From Bryobacterales bacterium (GTDB lineage Bacteria > Acidobacteriota > Terriglobia > Bryobacterales > Bryobacteraceae), in assembly GCA_016713735.1 (NCBI GenBank), contig JADJOP010000032.1, positions 1 to 64,000 on the forward strand: a DNA stretch of 64,000 nt. Reading direction: 5' to 3'. Under the pieces are notes generated by a model. It was not told where the DNA came from, searched no databases, and saw only the letters and a list, made by a program, of their open reading frames with translations. The translations under genes were made by a program, and so were the position numbers. Positions 39,265 through 48,299 of the stretch are shown here, piece after piece (position 1 is the first letter of the stretch; each line of letters opens with the position of its first letter).

Positions 39265-41826
39265 ATGTCCGCCACCGCGCCACAAGTCGAACAGCTGACC
39301 ATCGAACAGCAGGTCATGGAGATCGTCCGCGAGCTGTTGCTCCAGCAGGGCAAGGAGCGGGCCGCGGCCAATCTGAAGCCCAGCTCGTCGTTTGAACGCG
39401 ACCTCGGCCTGGCCTCGCTCGACCTTGTCGAGCTGATGGTCCGGTGCGAGCAGAAGCTCGAACTCGAGTTGCCCGACGAGATTGCCGAGCAGGCCGACAC
39501 GCCGGCCGGTTGGGCCAAGGCCATTCAGCAGGGCACGCAGGAGAAGTCGGCCGAATCGGTGTACCGCATCGTGCCGCCATCGGGCGTCATCGCCCCGGAG
39601 CCGGTAGCCGCGGAAACCCTCGTCGACATCCTGCGCTGGCACGTCGAACAGACGCCGGGCAAAACGCACATCCATCTGCTCGATGCGGGCGCCGGACGCG
39701 GCATCACCTGCTCGCAGATTCTCGACGGCGCGGAAGCCGTGGCCCGCGGCCTGCTCGCCCAGGGCATCGAACGCGGCGCGCCGGTGGCCATCCTGCTCCC
39801 CAATGGCGAGGAGTTCCTCCACGCCTTCTTCGGCATCGTGCTGGCCGGCGCCATCCCCCTGCCGCTCTTCCCGCCCGCCGACGTCACACGCCTCACTGAA
39901 TACATGGAGCGCCAGGCCAACCTGCTGCGCCGGACCGGCGCACGCTTCCTGATCGCCTTCGAACAGGTGCGCTCGCTGGCCCGCATGCTTCGCGTCAGCG
40001 TGCCCGGCATCACCGGCGTGGCCCAGGTGGATACACTGCGCGAACTCGGCAGCCGCACCCAGCGCAAGCTCCCGGCGCCGCACGAAACCGCCATTCTGCA
40101 GCTCACATCGGGCACCACCGGCGACGCCAAGGCCATCCCGCTCACGCACGCCAACGTGCTCGCCGACATCCGCGGCATCGGCCGCCGCGTCGGCGTCAAC
40201 GGTCACGACGCGGTCGTCAGCTGGCTCCCGCTTTCGAGCGACCTCGGGCTGGTCGGCTGCTGGCTCTTTGCCATGTACTATGGCATCCCGCTCACGCTGC
40301 TCTCGCCCAAGGAATTCTTCGAGCGCCCCGAGACCTGGTTCTGGGCCATTCACGATTCGCGCGGCACCCTTTCGGCCGCCCCCAACTTCTCCTACGAGAT
40401 GTGCGCCCGCCGCCTGCCGATGTCCGCCGTCGAGGGCGTCGACCTCTCCTGCTGGCGCATGGCCGTCAACGCCGGCGAAAACGTGATGGGCGAGACCATC
40501 GAACACTTCACGCGCCGCTTCGCCCCGATCGGTTTCCGCCCCGAAGCGATGGCCCCTGGCTATGGCCTTGCCGAGGCCGGCGTGGCGCTCGCCCTCACCG
40601 ATCCCGGCGCCGGGCCGTGGTGCGACGAAGAGGGCTTCTACTCGGTGGGCCGCCCGCTGGAGGGCGCCGAAGTGCGCATCTACAACGGTCACGTGCAATT
40701 CCGCGCCGCCTCGCAAAGCCCCTCGGTGCGCGGCGAAGATGGCTGGACCGACTCAGGCGACCTTGGCTATCTCACCGCGGATGGCCGCCTCGTGGTCACC
40801 GGCCGCTCCAAGGACGTCATCGTCCGCAAAGGCCGCACCATCTCGCCGCAGCAGGTGGAAGCCGCCGCGCTGCAAGCCACCGGCGTGCGCGCCAGCTCAG
40901 CCGCGGCGATCGGCGTGAAGGACACGGCGACGGGCAGCGAACGCCTGGTCGTCATCGTCGAATCGCTGGCCGAAAACTCATCTGACCAGCGCCGCGTCGG
41001 CGAAGGCGTGCGCCGCTCAGTGGAAGCCGCCCTCGGCGAGCCGCCCGACGAAGTATTCGTGATCCCTCCCGGCACGCTGCCTAAGACCGCCAACGGCAAG
41101 CTCCGCCGCGGCGAAGCGATCGAACATTACCGCCAGCGCTCGCTCGGCCGTGAAGGCCGCCTGCCCGCCGTCGAAATGGCCGCCCTCTGGCAGCGCAACT
41201 TCGTCGCTCTCTCCACCGCCGGCATCAAACGCTGGCTCCGCACCGCCACGCAGCGCATCCGCTTCGGCGCCGCCCGCGCCACGGCCCGCTTCGGCGGATG
41301 GCTCATCTCCACCTTCAACAAGCCCAACTGGACCGCCTCCTTTGCCCGCACCGCGCTTTCGCTGGCCGGACGCCGCGCCATGCTCGAAGGCACGCTGCCC
41401 GCCACCGGCTGTCTCGTCGTGGCCAACCGCTGCGGCCACCCCGATCCGGTTGCCCTGGCCGCCTGCCTTCCCCGCCGCGTCACGCTGGCCGGCGCCGAAG
41501 CGCTTCATGGCGTTCTCGGAGCATCGGAGTCGTTACTCCACAATTCCGTCGCCTCTACTCACGCCGAAATGGTCGCCGCCCTCCGCCGCGGCGATGTCCT
41601 CGTGCTCTTCCCGGACGCCCCCATCGGTGTGGCCGCTGAACGTTGCCGCTTCCGCCTGCCCGCCCTGCGCGCCGCCCAGGAAGCCGGCGTCCCCGTGGTT
41701 CCGCTCGCCATGGATGAGTTCCGCCTCCGCACCACCGCCCGTGTCGGAACTCCGATCGACCCCGGCCCCAGCGTCGTCGAACTGCGCAACCGCATCCGCG
41801 AAGCCATCTCCGGCTTGTATGCTTAG
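39265..41826 (+). CDS. ACP / acyl-AMP ligase / degenerate PlsC acyltransferase fusion protein
   Basis: 853 residues in three parts. Residues ~1-90 form an acyl carrier domain with the phosphopantetheine serine Ser51 in GLASLDLVELM. Residues ~110-620 are an AMP-binding acyl ligase: LQLTSGTTGDAKAIPLTHAN, APGYGLAEAGVALAL, WTDSGDLGYLTADGRLVVTG and PKTANGKLRRGEA. Residues ~690-853 resemble a PlsC acyltransferase, but motif I reads N721-R-C-G-H-P-D727, with Arg where the catalytic His should be, and motif III reads FPDAPIG instead of FPEG. The ligase could load acyl chains onto its own carrier. The last domain may be inactive or altered. Confidence 0.82.
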   Translation: MSATAPQVEQLTIEQQVMEIVRELLLQQGKERAAANLKPSSSFERDLGLASLDLVELMVRCEQKLELELPDEIAEQADTPAGWAKAIQQGTQEKSAESVYRIVPPSGVIAPEPVAAETLVDILRWHVEQTPGKTHIHLLDAGAGRGITCSQILDGAEAVARGLLAQGIERGAPVAILLPNGEEFLHAFFGIVLAGAIPLPLFPPADVTRLTEYMERQANLLRRTGARFLIAFEQVRSLARMLRVSVPGITGVAQVDTLRELGSRTQRKLPAPHETAILQLTSGTTGDAKAIPLTHANVLADIRGIGRRVGVNGHDAVVSWLPLSSDLGLVGCWLFAMYYGIPLTLLSPKEFFERPETWFWAIHDSRGTLSAAPNFSYEMCARRLPMSAVEGVDLSCWRMAVNAGENVMGETIEHFTRRFAPIGFRPEAMAPGYGLAEAGVALALTDPGAGPWCDEEGFYSVGRPLEGAEVRIYNGHVQFRAASQSPSVRGEDGWTDSGDLGYLTADGRLVVTGRSKDVIVRKGRTISPQQVEAAALQATGVRASSAAAIGVKDTATGSERLVVIVESLAENSSDQRRVGEGVRRSVEAALGEPPDEVFVIPPGTLPKTANGKLRRGEAIEHYRQRSLGREGRLPAVEMAALWQRNFVALSTAGIKRWLRTATQRIRFGAARATARFGGWLISTFNKPNWTASFARTALSLAGRRAMLEGTLPATGCLVVANRCGHPDPVALAACLPRRVTLAGAEALHGVLGASESLLHNSVASTHAEMVAALRRGDVLVLFPDAPIGVAAERCRFRLPALRAAQEAGVPVVPLAMDEFRLRTTARVGTPIDPGPSVVELRNRIREAISGLYA

Positions 41827-41831
41827 CTGCT

Positions 41832-42443
41832 ATGCCTGATCTCGACGCCGCCCTGTTTATGCGGCTCGCCGCCTGCTACTTCATCGGCTCCATCCCCTTC
41901 GCCGTCCTGGCCATGATGGGCACCGGCATCGACATCCTCAAGGAAGGCTCCGGCAACCCAGGTTTCAACAACGTCCTCCGCTTTTCCAAGTGGCGCTCGA
42001 TCATCTGCCTCATCGGCGACCTCGGCAAGGGCCTGTTCGCCATCGTCCTCGTCACGCGCCTCTGGCCCGCCACCTCCGCGCCGCCCACCAACACGCTGCT
42101 GTGGATCTACGGCCTGGCCGCCATCCTCGGCCACTGCTTCTCGCCCTGGCTCAAGTTCAACGGCGGCAAAGGCATCGCCACCTCCACCGGCGTCATGCTC
42201 TACGTCTACCCCTGGTATGTGCCGCCGATGGTGCTGGTCTACGTCTTCCTGCGTTGGCTGGGTAAAAAGCGCGGCTGGCTCGAAGCCGGCACGCGCGCCT
42301 CGCTCACCGGCTACGCCCTCTTCGTGCTGATCCTGTTCATCCGTGAAGACCTCGTCAGCGCCCTGTTCGGTCTCGGTTTCTTTCTCTTCGTCGCCTGGCG
42401 GCATAAGAAGAACTTCGAGAACATCCTGGCGGCGCGCGCCTGA
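41832..42443 (+). CDS. plsY: Acyl-phosphate:glycerol-3-phosphate acyltransferase
   Basis: 203 residues, polytopic membrane protein that makes lysophosphatidic acid from acyl phosphate and G3P. Signatures are FIGSIPFAVL, the phosphate loop GSGNPGFNNVLR (usually ATNVLR, so two residues differ) and LKFNGGKGIATSTG. Five hydrophobic segments are visible, ending GLGFFLFVAWRHKKNFE. Its usual partner PlsX is not in the window. It begins 5 bp after the fusion gene, and its stop overlaps the next ATG as TGATG. Confidence 0.87.
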   Translation: MPDLDAALFMRLAACYFIGSIPFAVLAMMGTGIDILKEGSGNPGFNNVLRFSKWRSIICLIGDLGKGLFAIVLVTRLWPATSAPPTNTLLWIYGLAAILGHCFSPWLKFNGGKGIATSTGVMLYVYPWYVPPMVLVYVFLRWLGKKRGWLEAGTRASLTGYALFVLILFIREDLVSALFGLGFFLFVAWRHKKNFENILAARA

Positions 42444-43105
42444 TGGCTGCCAAGCTCGCCTTCTACGATCTCGACGGCACGCTCGTTTCGAGCAACGTCG
42501 TCTCGCAGTACCTGTGGTTCGCCCGTAATCATCCCGACGCCAACACGACGTGGCGGCTTGCCCGCGCCCTGCTCCGCGCCCCGCGCTGGCTCGCCCTTGA
42601 GCTGCGCTCCCGCCGCCGCTTCAACGAGGTCTTCTTCCTTGAATACGCCGGACTGAGCCGCGACTGGATGACCGCCAACGCCCCCCGCATGAACGAAGCC
42701 ATCCTGCGCCCGGCCACCTTTCCCGGCGCCCGTGCGCTTGTGCAGCGAGACCGCGCCGAGGGCTTCCGCACCATCCTGCTCACAGGCTCGCTCGACTTCG
42801 CCATCCAGCCCCTGCTCGACGACCTCGGCTTCGACGAAGCCGTCGCCAATCGCCTGGAGTTCCGCGGCGGCATCGCCACCGGCGCGCTCATTGAACCCAT
42901 CCTCGCCGGTCCGGAGAAGGTCGAGGCCATCCGCGCCCTCTGCCTGCGCGATGACGCCGACCCGCGCGAATGCCGCGCCTATTCCGATAGCATGTCCGAT
43001 GTGCCCATGCTGGAAGCCGTCGGCCACCCCTACGCCACCAATCCGGTGAAGAAACTGCGCGCGCTGGCCGAAGCGCGCCGCTGGCCCATTCTCGATTTGA
43101 AATGA
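42443..43105 (+). CDS. HAD-superfamily (subclass IB) phosphatase
   Basis: 220 residues. Motif I is FYDLDGTLVSSNV with the nucleophile Asp, motif II LLTGSLDFAI, motif III includes the lysine of PEKVEAIRAL, and motif IV is YSDSMSDVPMLEA. The helical cap after motif I fits the SerB/PlsC-associated IB class. HAD-IB phosphatases often sit with acyltransferases and may dephosphorylate a glycerol- or lipid-phosphate. Overlaps PlsY upstream and the SDR downstream (ATGA), so it is part of a tightly coupled set. Confidence 0.85.
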   Translation: MAAKLAFYDLDGTLVSSNVVSQYLWFARNHPDANTTWRLARALLRAPRWLALELRSRRRFNEVFFLEYAGLSRDWMTANAPRMNEAILRPATFPGARALVQRDRAEGFRTILLTGSLDFAIQPLLDDLGFDEAVANRLEFRGGIATGALIEPILAGPEKVEAIRALCLRDDADPRECRAYSDSMSDVPMLEAVGHPYATNPVKKLRALAEARRWPILDLK

Positions 43106-44088
43106 AGCCCATCCTCGTCACAGGCTCCACCGGCTTCCTCGGCAAACACCTTGTCGAACAGCTCCGCGCCCGCACGATCGGACCGCTTCGGCTTTTATGC
43201 CGCGGCCAGTCGGCCTATGACAACCAGCCTGATCTCGAAATCGTCCGTGGTGACGTCACCGACCCCGCCGCCGTCGAACAGGCCGTACGCGGCACGCGCG
43301 CCATCTTCCACCTCGCCGGCCTTGTCTCGCGCGACCCGCGTGACCGCGCCCGGCTCTTCGAAGTCCACGTGAACGGCACACGCCACGTCTGCGAAGCCGC
43401 GCTCCGCCACGGCGTCGAACGCGTCGTCATCGTCTCCTCCTCCGGCACCATCGCCGTTTCCAAGAAGCCCGTCATTCACACCGAGGCCGCCGGCTTCCAG
43501 CACGAAGTGACGCGCCACTGGGGCTACTACGCATCGAAGATCGCCGCCGAGGAACTCGTCCTCGACCTCTGCCGCGGCCGCGCCCTCCCCGCCGTCCTGC
43601 TCAACCCCGCCTTGCTGCTCGGTCCGGGCGACGACCGCTGTTCTTCGACGGGCGACATCGTCCACCTCTTCGAAGGCCAGATCCTCACCTACCCCACCGG
43701 CGGCATGAGCTTTGTTGACGCCCGCGACGCCGCCGCCGGCGCCATCGCCGCGCTCGACCGCGGCCGCACCGGGGAATGCTACCTTCTCGGCGGCGCCAAC
43801 TGGACCTTCCAACGCATCATTCAGGAAACCGCCCGCATCGGCGGCATCAAGCCGCCCCTCATGTCGAGCCCCACAGCGCTGGCCCGCCTGAGTGCGCCCT
43901 TTCTCCGCGCCGCCATGCCCCTCATCGGCCGTAAGTTCACCCTCGACGACGAGACCATCCAGCTCAGCGGCCACTTCTGGTATTGCGACTCCTCCAAGGC
44001 CGAACGCGAACTCGGCTTCCATGCGCGCGATCCGCTGGAGACGTTGCGCGACACCGTCAACGACCTGCGCACGCGAGGCGCGATATGA
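43102..44088 (+). CDS. Extended SDR (NAD-dependent epimerase/3-beta-HSD-like) oxidoreductase
   Basis: 328 residues. ILVTGSTGFLGKHLVEQL is the cofactor-binding motif. Then come VRGDVTDPAAVEQAV, IFHLAGLVSR, VVIVSSSGTIAVS and the catalytic YYASKIAAEELVL. The C-terminal half (GEGYLLGG-like GECYLLGGANWTFQRII, SGHFWYCDSSKAERELGF) matches the sterol/dihydroflavonol-reductase-like group. The substrate is probably lipid- or polyketide-like given the operon. Overlaps both neighbours by 4 bp. Confidence 0.83.
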   Translation: MKPILVTGSTGFLGKHLVEQLRARTIGPLRLLCRGQSAYDNQPDLEIVRGDVTDPAAVEQAVRGTRAIFHLAGLVSRDPRDRARLFEVHVNGTRHVCEAALRHGVERVVIVSSSGTIAVSKKPVIHTEAAGFQHEVTRHWGYYASKIAAEELVLDLCRGRALPAVLLNPALLLGPGDDRCSSTGDIVHLFEGQILTYPTGGMSFVDARDAAAGAIAALDRGRTGECYLLGGANWTFQRIIQETARIGGIKPPLMSSPTALARLSAPFLRAAMPLIGRKFTLDDETIQLSGHFWYCDSSKAERELGFHARDPLETLRDTVNDLRTRGAI

Positions 44089-45020
44089 GCACCAACGCCC
44101 CCCGCGGCCCCGCCCCCCGCACCGCCGCCGTCATCAATCCCCGCGCCGCCAACGGCCGCGCCGCCGCCCACTGGCCGCGCATTGTCGAACAGATCGGCCT
44201 GGTCGAGGCGCTCTTCACGCAGCATCCGCACCACGCAGCGGAGCTAGCCACCCAGCTGCTCGACGAAGGCTTCGAGCGCATCCTCGCCGTCGGCGGCGAC
44301 GGGACCATCAGCGAAACCATGAACGGCTTCTTCCGCGATGGCCGCCCGATCAACCCTGAGGCCGAGTTCGGCATCCTCCCCATGGGCACCGGCGGCGACT
44401 TCCAACGCTCGCTCGCCATCCCCTCCATCGAAGCGGCCGTCGGCGTCATCCTTTCGGGCAAGTCGCGCACCATCGACGCCGCCCACATCACCTATGAGGC
44501 CCACACCGGCGGCCAGACGTCGCGCTATTTCCTTAACCTGACCAGCTTCGGCATGGGCGGCGAAGTGGCCACCCGCGCCAAGAACTCGCTCAGCGCCTAC
44601 AGCGGCAAGCTGGCGTTCATGTACGCCACCGTCGAGGTCTTCTTCCGCTACCACGCCAAGACGGTGGAGCTCTCGCTCGACGGCGGCGCGCCCACGACGC
44701 ACAAGATCCTCAACATCGCCATCGGCAATGGCCGCTATCACGGCGGCGGCATGCATGTCTGCCCCAAGGCGCTGCTCGACGACGGCACGCTCGAGGTCAC
44801 CATCATCGAAGACCTCGGCATGTTCACACTGGCCAAGGACCTTCCGGTGCTCTACTCCGAGAACATCTACAAACACCCCAGGGTCCACCACCACCGCGCC
44901 GCCCATGTGCGCGCCACCTCGCGGGAGAAGGTCTCCATTGAGGTCGATGGGGAGGCGGTGGGGACTCTGCCCATCGAGGTCCGCCTGTTGCCGCACGCCA
45001 TCAAGATCCTGACGCCATAA
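44085..45020 (+). CDS. Diacylglycerol kinase-family lipid kinase
   Basis: 311 residues. ATP site VINPRAANG and GGDGTISETMNGFF, then LPMGTGGDFQRSL where most family members have GTxND. The second domain (NLTSFGMGGEVATRAKNS, AIGNGRYHGGGMHVCPKALLDDG, SIEVDGEAVGTLPIEVRLLP) is the usual DAGK/sphingosine-kinase-like beta sandwich. It phosphorylates a lipid alcohol, most likely diacylglycerol. Last gene of the rightward operon; convergent with the TRIC-type gene across 39 bp. Confidence 0.86.
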   Translation: MSTNAPRGPAPRTAAVINPRAANGRAAAHWPRIVEQIGLVEALFTQHPHHAAELATQLLDEGFERILAVGGDGTISETMNGFFRDGRPINPEAEFGILPMGTGGDFQRSLAIPSIEAAVGVILSGKSRTIDAAHITYEAHTGGQTSRYFLNLTSFGMGGEVATRAKNSLSAYSGKLAFMYATVEVFFRYHAKTVELSLDGGAPTTHKILNIAIGNGRYHGGGMHVCPKALLDDGTLEVTIIEDLGMFTLAKDLPVLYSENIYKHPRVHHHRAAHVRATSREKVSIEVDGEAVGTLPIEVRLLPHAIKILTP

Positions 45021-45059
45021 GGCCGGACGCCGCACCCACGGCGCTCCCGCCAGCAAACC

Positions 45060-45718
45060 TCAATCTGTCCGGGCGCGATCCTCTTCAGGGGTTGCCACAG
45101 GGAGCCGCCAGCCCCGGCGAATCGCCAACATACGAATGGTGAAGCAGAGGAATGCGCCCCCAATCGCCGGCCCGAGCGGAGGAAGGCCATACACATCACC
45201 GGCCACCACCACGCCCGCGCCCGCCAGCGCCGCCACGGCGTATAGCTCCGCACGCAAGACCAGAGGGATTTCGTTGGCCAGTACATCTCGTACGATGCCG
45301 CCCCCAATCCCGGTCAACATGCCCAGCAGCATGGCCGGGACCGGCTCCATGCCGAGGGCGAGTGACTTTTGAGAGCCGGACACGGCAAACAGCGAGAGCC
45401 CCGCGGCATCGAAGACCAGAATCGGCGTGCGCAGCCGGTCCACCTTGGGGTGAAACAGAAACGTGGTGAGCCCGGCCAAAATCGAGATCGCCAGGTACGA
45501 CCAATCGCGGATCGCCGGCGGCGGGACGGCCCGATCAGGAGATCGCGAAGGATCCCCCCCGAAGTGGCCGCCGCGAACGAGAGAACCAACACACCAAACA
45601 GATCCAGCCTGGCGCGCACACCCGTCGCCGCGCCGCTCAGGGCAAAGACAAACGTCCCGATCGCATCGAGTGTCTGGACGAGCGACTTGAGTGTCTCTTC
45701 AATCGCAATCGGGTTCAT
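45060..45718 (-). CDS. TRIC-type (UPF0126/YadS) trimeric cation channel family membrane protein, one frame break
   Basis: About 219 residues in two homologous halves. The first half is LDAIGTFVFALSGAATGVRA and ATSGGILRDLLIG; the second, in another frame after about 45530, is LVFDAAGLSLFAVSGSQKSL and GIGGGIVRDVLANEIPLVLR. The repeated GGGILRDLL/GGGIVRDVL glycine motif is diagnostic. Correcting one base in the G-rich stretch near 45530 restores a continuous protein through AISILAGLTTFLF. Probably a cation channel; physiological role unknown. Confidence 0.82.
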
Positions 45719-45724
45719 GTTGAA

Positions 45725-46348
45725 CTAGCGTTGCGTCCCCCCGGCGGCCGCATTCGGCTCCCACAGCACTTCCTTCTCGCCCAACACCTGGGCCGCCCAG
45801 CGGCTTTGCACGAACAGCGCATCGCTCAACCGGTTCAGATAGCGGATGGCCTCGGCGGGAACCTCTTCCTGGCGCGCCAGCGCCACGGCCACGCGTTCAG
45901 CGCGGCGGCACACGGTGCGGGCCAGGTGCAGTTCGGCGTTCAACCGGCAACCGCCGGGCAGGACAAACGAGCGCAGCGCCGGCAGCGTTTCGTTCATCTC
46001 GTCCATCTCGCGCTCCAACTGTTCAATGTCGGCGTCGGTGACGCGCGGCTGCTTGGGGTGCACATCCTCGGGGAGCGTGGCCAGAATCGAGCCGAGATTG
46101 AACAGCTCATGCTGCACGCGCTTGAGGATGGCCGCCAGGCGGGCCGTCTCCGCGCGCTCGCCCGCCGATACGCAGGCCATCCCCACCGCCGCGTTCAATT
46201 CATCCACGGTGCCGTAGCTTTCAATGCGCAGGGCGTCTTTGGGCACGGTCTGTCCGCCCACTAGCGTCGTCTCGCCGCCATCGCCGCGCTTGGTGTAGAT
46301 CCGGTTCAGCGCGATGCGCGGTTCGTTGAACGTGCTTTCGTTGCTCAC
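45725..46348 (-). CDS. Cob(I)yrinic acid a,c-diamide adenosyltransferase, PduO type
   Basis: 207 residues from a GTG start. Converts cob(I)alamin to adenosylcobalamin. ATP-binding N-terminus [17 protein letters not shown], then [48 protein letters not shown] and [16 protein letters not shown] are the standard PduO motifs. It diverges from the methylmalonyl-CoA mutase gene, whose product needs this cofactor, with a 50-bp gap, so the pairing makes functional sense. Confidence 0.92.
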   Translation of the reverse strand: MSNESTFNEPRIALNRIYTKRGDGGETTLVGGQTVPKDALRIESYGTVDELNAAVGMACVSAGERAETARLAAILKRVQHELFNLGSILATLPEDVHPKQPRVTDADIEQLEREMDEMNETLPALRSFVLPGGCRLNAELHLARTVCRRAERVAVALARQEEVPAEAIRYLNRLSDALFVQSRWAAQVLGEKEVLWEPNAAAGGTQR

Positions 46349-46382
46349 AATCTCATTCTGATGCCGCCCGGCCGCGCGGCGC

Positions 46383-46388
46383 TACACT
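46383..46388 (+). promoter_or_regulatory. TACACT -10-like element close to the ATG at 46399
   Basis: GCGCTACACTATT ends 10 bases before the start codon of the mutase. Third occurrence of this string next to a start in the window. Confidence 0.33.
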
Positions 46389-46398
46389 ATTTCCTGCC

Positions 46399-47964
46399 AT
46401 GCTCCACCGCACCTTAAGCGGCGTTCCGCTGGAGAACCACTACTCGCACGAGGCCAACCGCGCCGCCGAACCTCCCCCCGGAGAGTTTCCCTACACGCGC
46501 GGCATCCACCCCACGATGTACCGCGGCAAGCTGTGGACGATGCGCCAGTTCTCCGGCTTCGCCACCCCCGAGGAGACCAACCAGCGCTACCGCTACCTCC
46601 TCGCGCAAGGCCAAACCGGGCTCAGCGTCGCCTTCGACCTCCCCACCCTCATGGGTTACGACGCCAACCACCCCAATTCGCTCGGCGAGGTGGGCAAATG
46701 CGGCGTCAACATCTCCTCGCTTGCCGACATGGAAACGCTGTTTGACGGCATTCCCCTCGGCCAGGTGAGCGTTTCGATGACCATCAACTCGCCGGCGGCC
46801 ATGATCTGGGCCATGTACCTTGTTGTGGCGGAAAAGCAGGGCGTCCCCTGGAGCGAGCTCAACGGCACGCTGCAGAACGACATCCTGAAGGAGTACATCG
46901 CCGAGAAGGAGTTCATCTACCCGCCGCGGCCGTCGATGCGGCTGGTCACCGACACGATCGAGTTCGCCACCCGCCAGACGCCCCGTTACAACCCCATCTC
47001 CATCTCCGGCTATCACATCCGCGAAGCCGGCTCCACCGCCGCCCAGGAGCTCGCCTTCACCCTGCGCGACGGCATCGAGTACGCCGATTGGGCCATCGAG
47101 CGCGGCCTGGCCATCGACGAGTTCGCCCCCCGCCTCAGCTTCTTCTTCAACTCGCACTCGGACTTTTTCGAGGAGATCGCCAAGTTTCGCGCCGCCCGCC
47201 GCCTCTGGGCCCGCCTCGTGCGCGAACGCTACGGCGCGCGCGACGAGCGCAGCCTCCGCCTCCGTTTCCACGCCCAAACCGCCGGCTGCTCGCTCACCTG
47301 GCAGCAGCCCTACAACAACCTGATCCGCACCACGACGCAGGCGCTGGCCGCTGTGCTGGGCGGCTGCCAGTCGCTGCACACCAACTCGCTCGATGAAGCC
47401 TACGCCCTGCCCAGCGAGCAGGCCGTCACCCTGGCCCTTCGCACGCAACAGATCATCGCCCATGAGACCGGCGTGGCCGAGGTGGCTGACCCGTTGGGCG
47501 GCAGCTACCTTGTCGAGTCGCTGACCGACCAACTGGAGGCCCAAGCCCTTGATTACATTCGTCGAATAGACGCCATGGGCGGTGTGATTCCGGCCATCGA
47601 GCGGGGCTTTCCGCAGTCGGAGATCGCCCAGGCCAGTTACCGCTACCAGCAGGAGGTGGAGCGCGGCGAGCGGCTCGTGGTCGGCGTGAACGCCTTCACC
47701 CAGAGCGGCGACACCCCTATCGATCTGCTCCAAATCGACCAGGCCGCCGAAGCCGCCCAGGTGGCCAAGCTACAACAATTAATTACCAAACGAAGCCAAA
47801 CCGCGGTTGACCGCGCGCTGGCCGCCCTGGACCACGCCGCCGCCCACAACCTGAACACCATGCCCGCACTGCTCGATTGCGTCCGCGCCTACGCCACGCT
47901 GGGCGAAATGTGCGACGCCCTGCGCCAACGCTTCGGCACCTGGGTGGAACAGCCGGTCCTCTAA
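46399..47964 (+). CDS. Methylmalonyl-CoA mutase-family large (catalytic) subunit without B12-binding domain
   Basis: 521 residues, the length of the stand-alone TIM-barrel subunit; the C-terminal DxHxxG cobalamin domain is absent. Substrate-pocket motifs include the tyrosine in [45 protein letters not shown] with the conserved His, [12 protein letters not shown], and [17 protein letters not shown] with [10 protein letters not shown]. These favour methylmalonyl-CoA over isobutyryl-CoA, but related acyl-CoA mutases cannot be excluded. It needs a separate B12-binding subunit, which is not in the window. Confidence 0.88.
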   Translation: MLHRTLSGVPLENHYSHEANRAAEPPPGEFPYTRGIHPTMYRGKLWTMRQFSGFATPEETNQRYRYLLAQGQTGLSVAFDLPTLMGYDANHPNSLGEVGKCGVNISSLADMETLFDGIPLGQVSVSMTINSPAAMIWAMYLVVAEKQGVPWSELNGTLQNDILKEYIAEKEFIYPPRPSMRLVTDTIEFATRQTPRYNPISISGYHIREAGSTAAQELAFTLRDGIEYADWAIERGLAIDEFAPRLSFFFNSHSDFFEEIAKFRAARRLWARLVRERYGARDERSLRLRFHAQTAGCSLTWQQPYNNLIRTTTQALAAVLGGCQSLHTNSLDEAYALPSEQAVTLALRTQQIIAHETGVAEVADPLGGSYLVESLTDQLEAQALDYIRRIDAMGGVIPAIERGFPQSEIAQASYRYQQEVERGERLVVGVNAFTQSGDTPIDLLQIDQAAEAAQVAKLQQLITKRSQTAVDRALAALDHAAAHNLNTMPALLDCVRAYATLGEMCDALRQRFGTWVEQPVL

Positions 47965-48045
47965 ATAGGGAGAGTCACCGCTATTCCCTTTTGCCGCTTC
48001 CCCCCCTGTGGCGCAAGCGCGGCCCCCTGTGATAGGCTTAAAGAA

Positions 48046-48070
48046 GCGCGTTTTGCACAGCAAAACGTGC
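48046..48070. repeat. Perfect hairpin upstream of tRNA-Asp
   Basis: CGTTTTGC and GCAAAACG pair around ACA (48049-48067) and extend by three more pairs, one of them G-U. It begins 81 bp after the mutase stop and ends 13 bp before the tRNA. There is no T run on the plus strand, so it is not a textbook terminator. Confidence 0.5.
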
Positions 48071-48083
48071 CTCCACCCATTGC

Positions 48084-48160
<77 letters not shown>

Positions 48161-48285
48161 TCTCACGCCTTCCTTCCCGCCATGCCCTTGCAAGCGGCCT
48201 GAAACTCTGAGCAATTTCTTCGCCATTCCTTGCCCCTTTGACCTCCGAAGGCGCATTTTGGACGTGATTTTTCCAGCACCGGGAC

Positions 48286-48291
48286 TATAAT
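48286..48291 (+). promoter_or_regulatory. TATAAT -10 element immediately upstream of rpoN
   Basis: A perfect TATAAT is followed by GGGGGCAG and the ATG at 48300, leaving 8 bases between them. The GGGGG might also serve as a ribosome site. No good -35 lies 16-18 bp upstream. Confidence 0.45.
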
Positions 48292-48299
48292 GGGGGCAG

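Noticed and set aside
48046..48070. Rho-independent terminator for the mutase gene
   Set aside because: The hairpin is strong but there is no T run after it on the plus strand; kept only as an inverted repeat.
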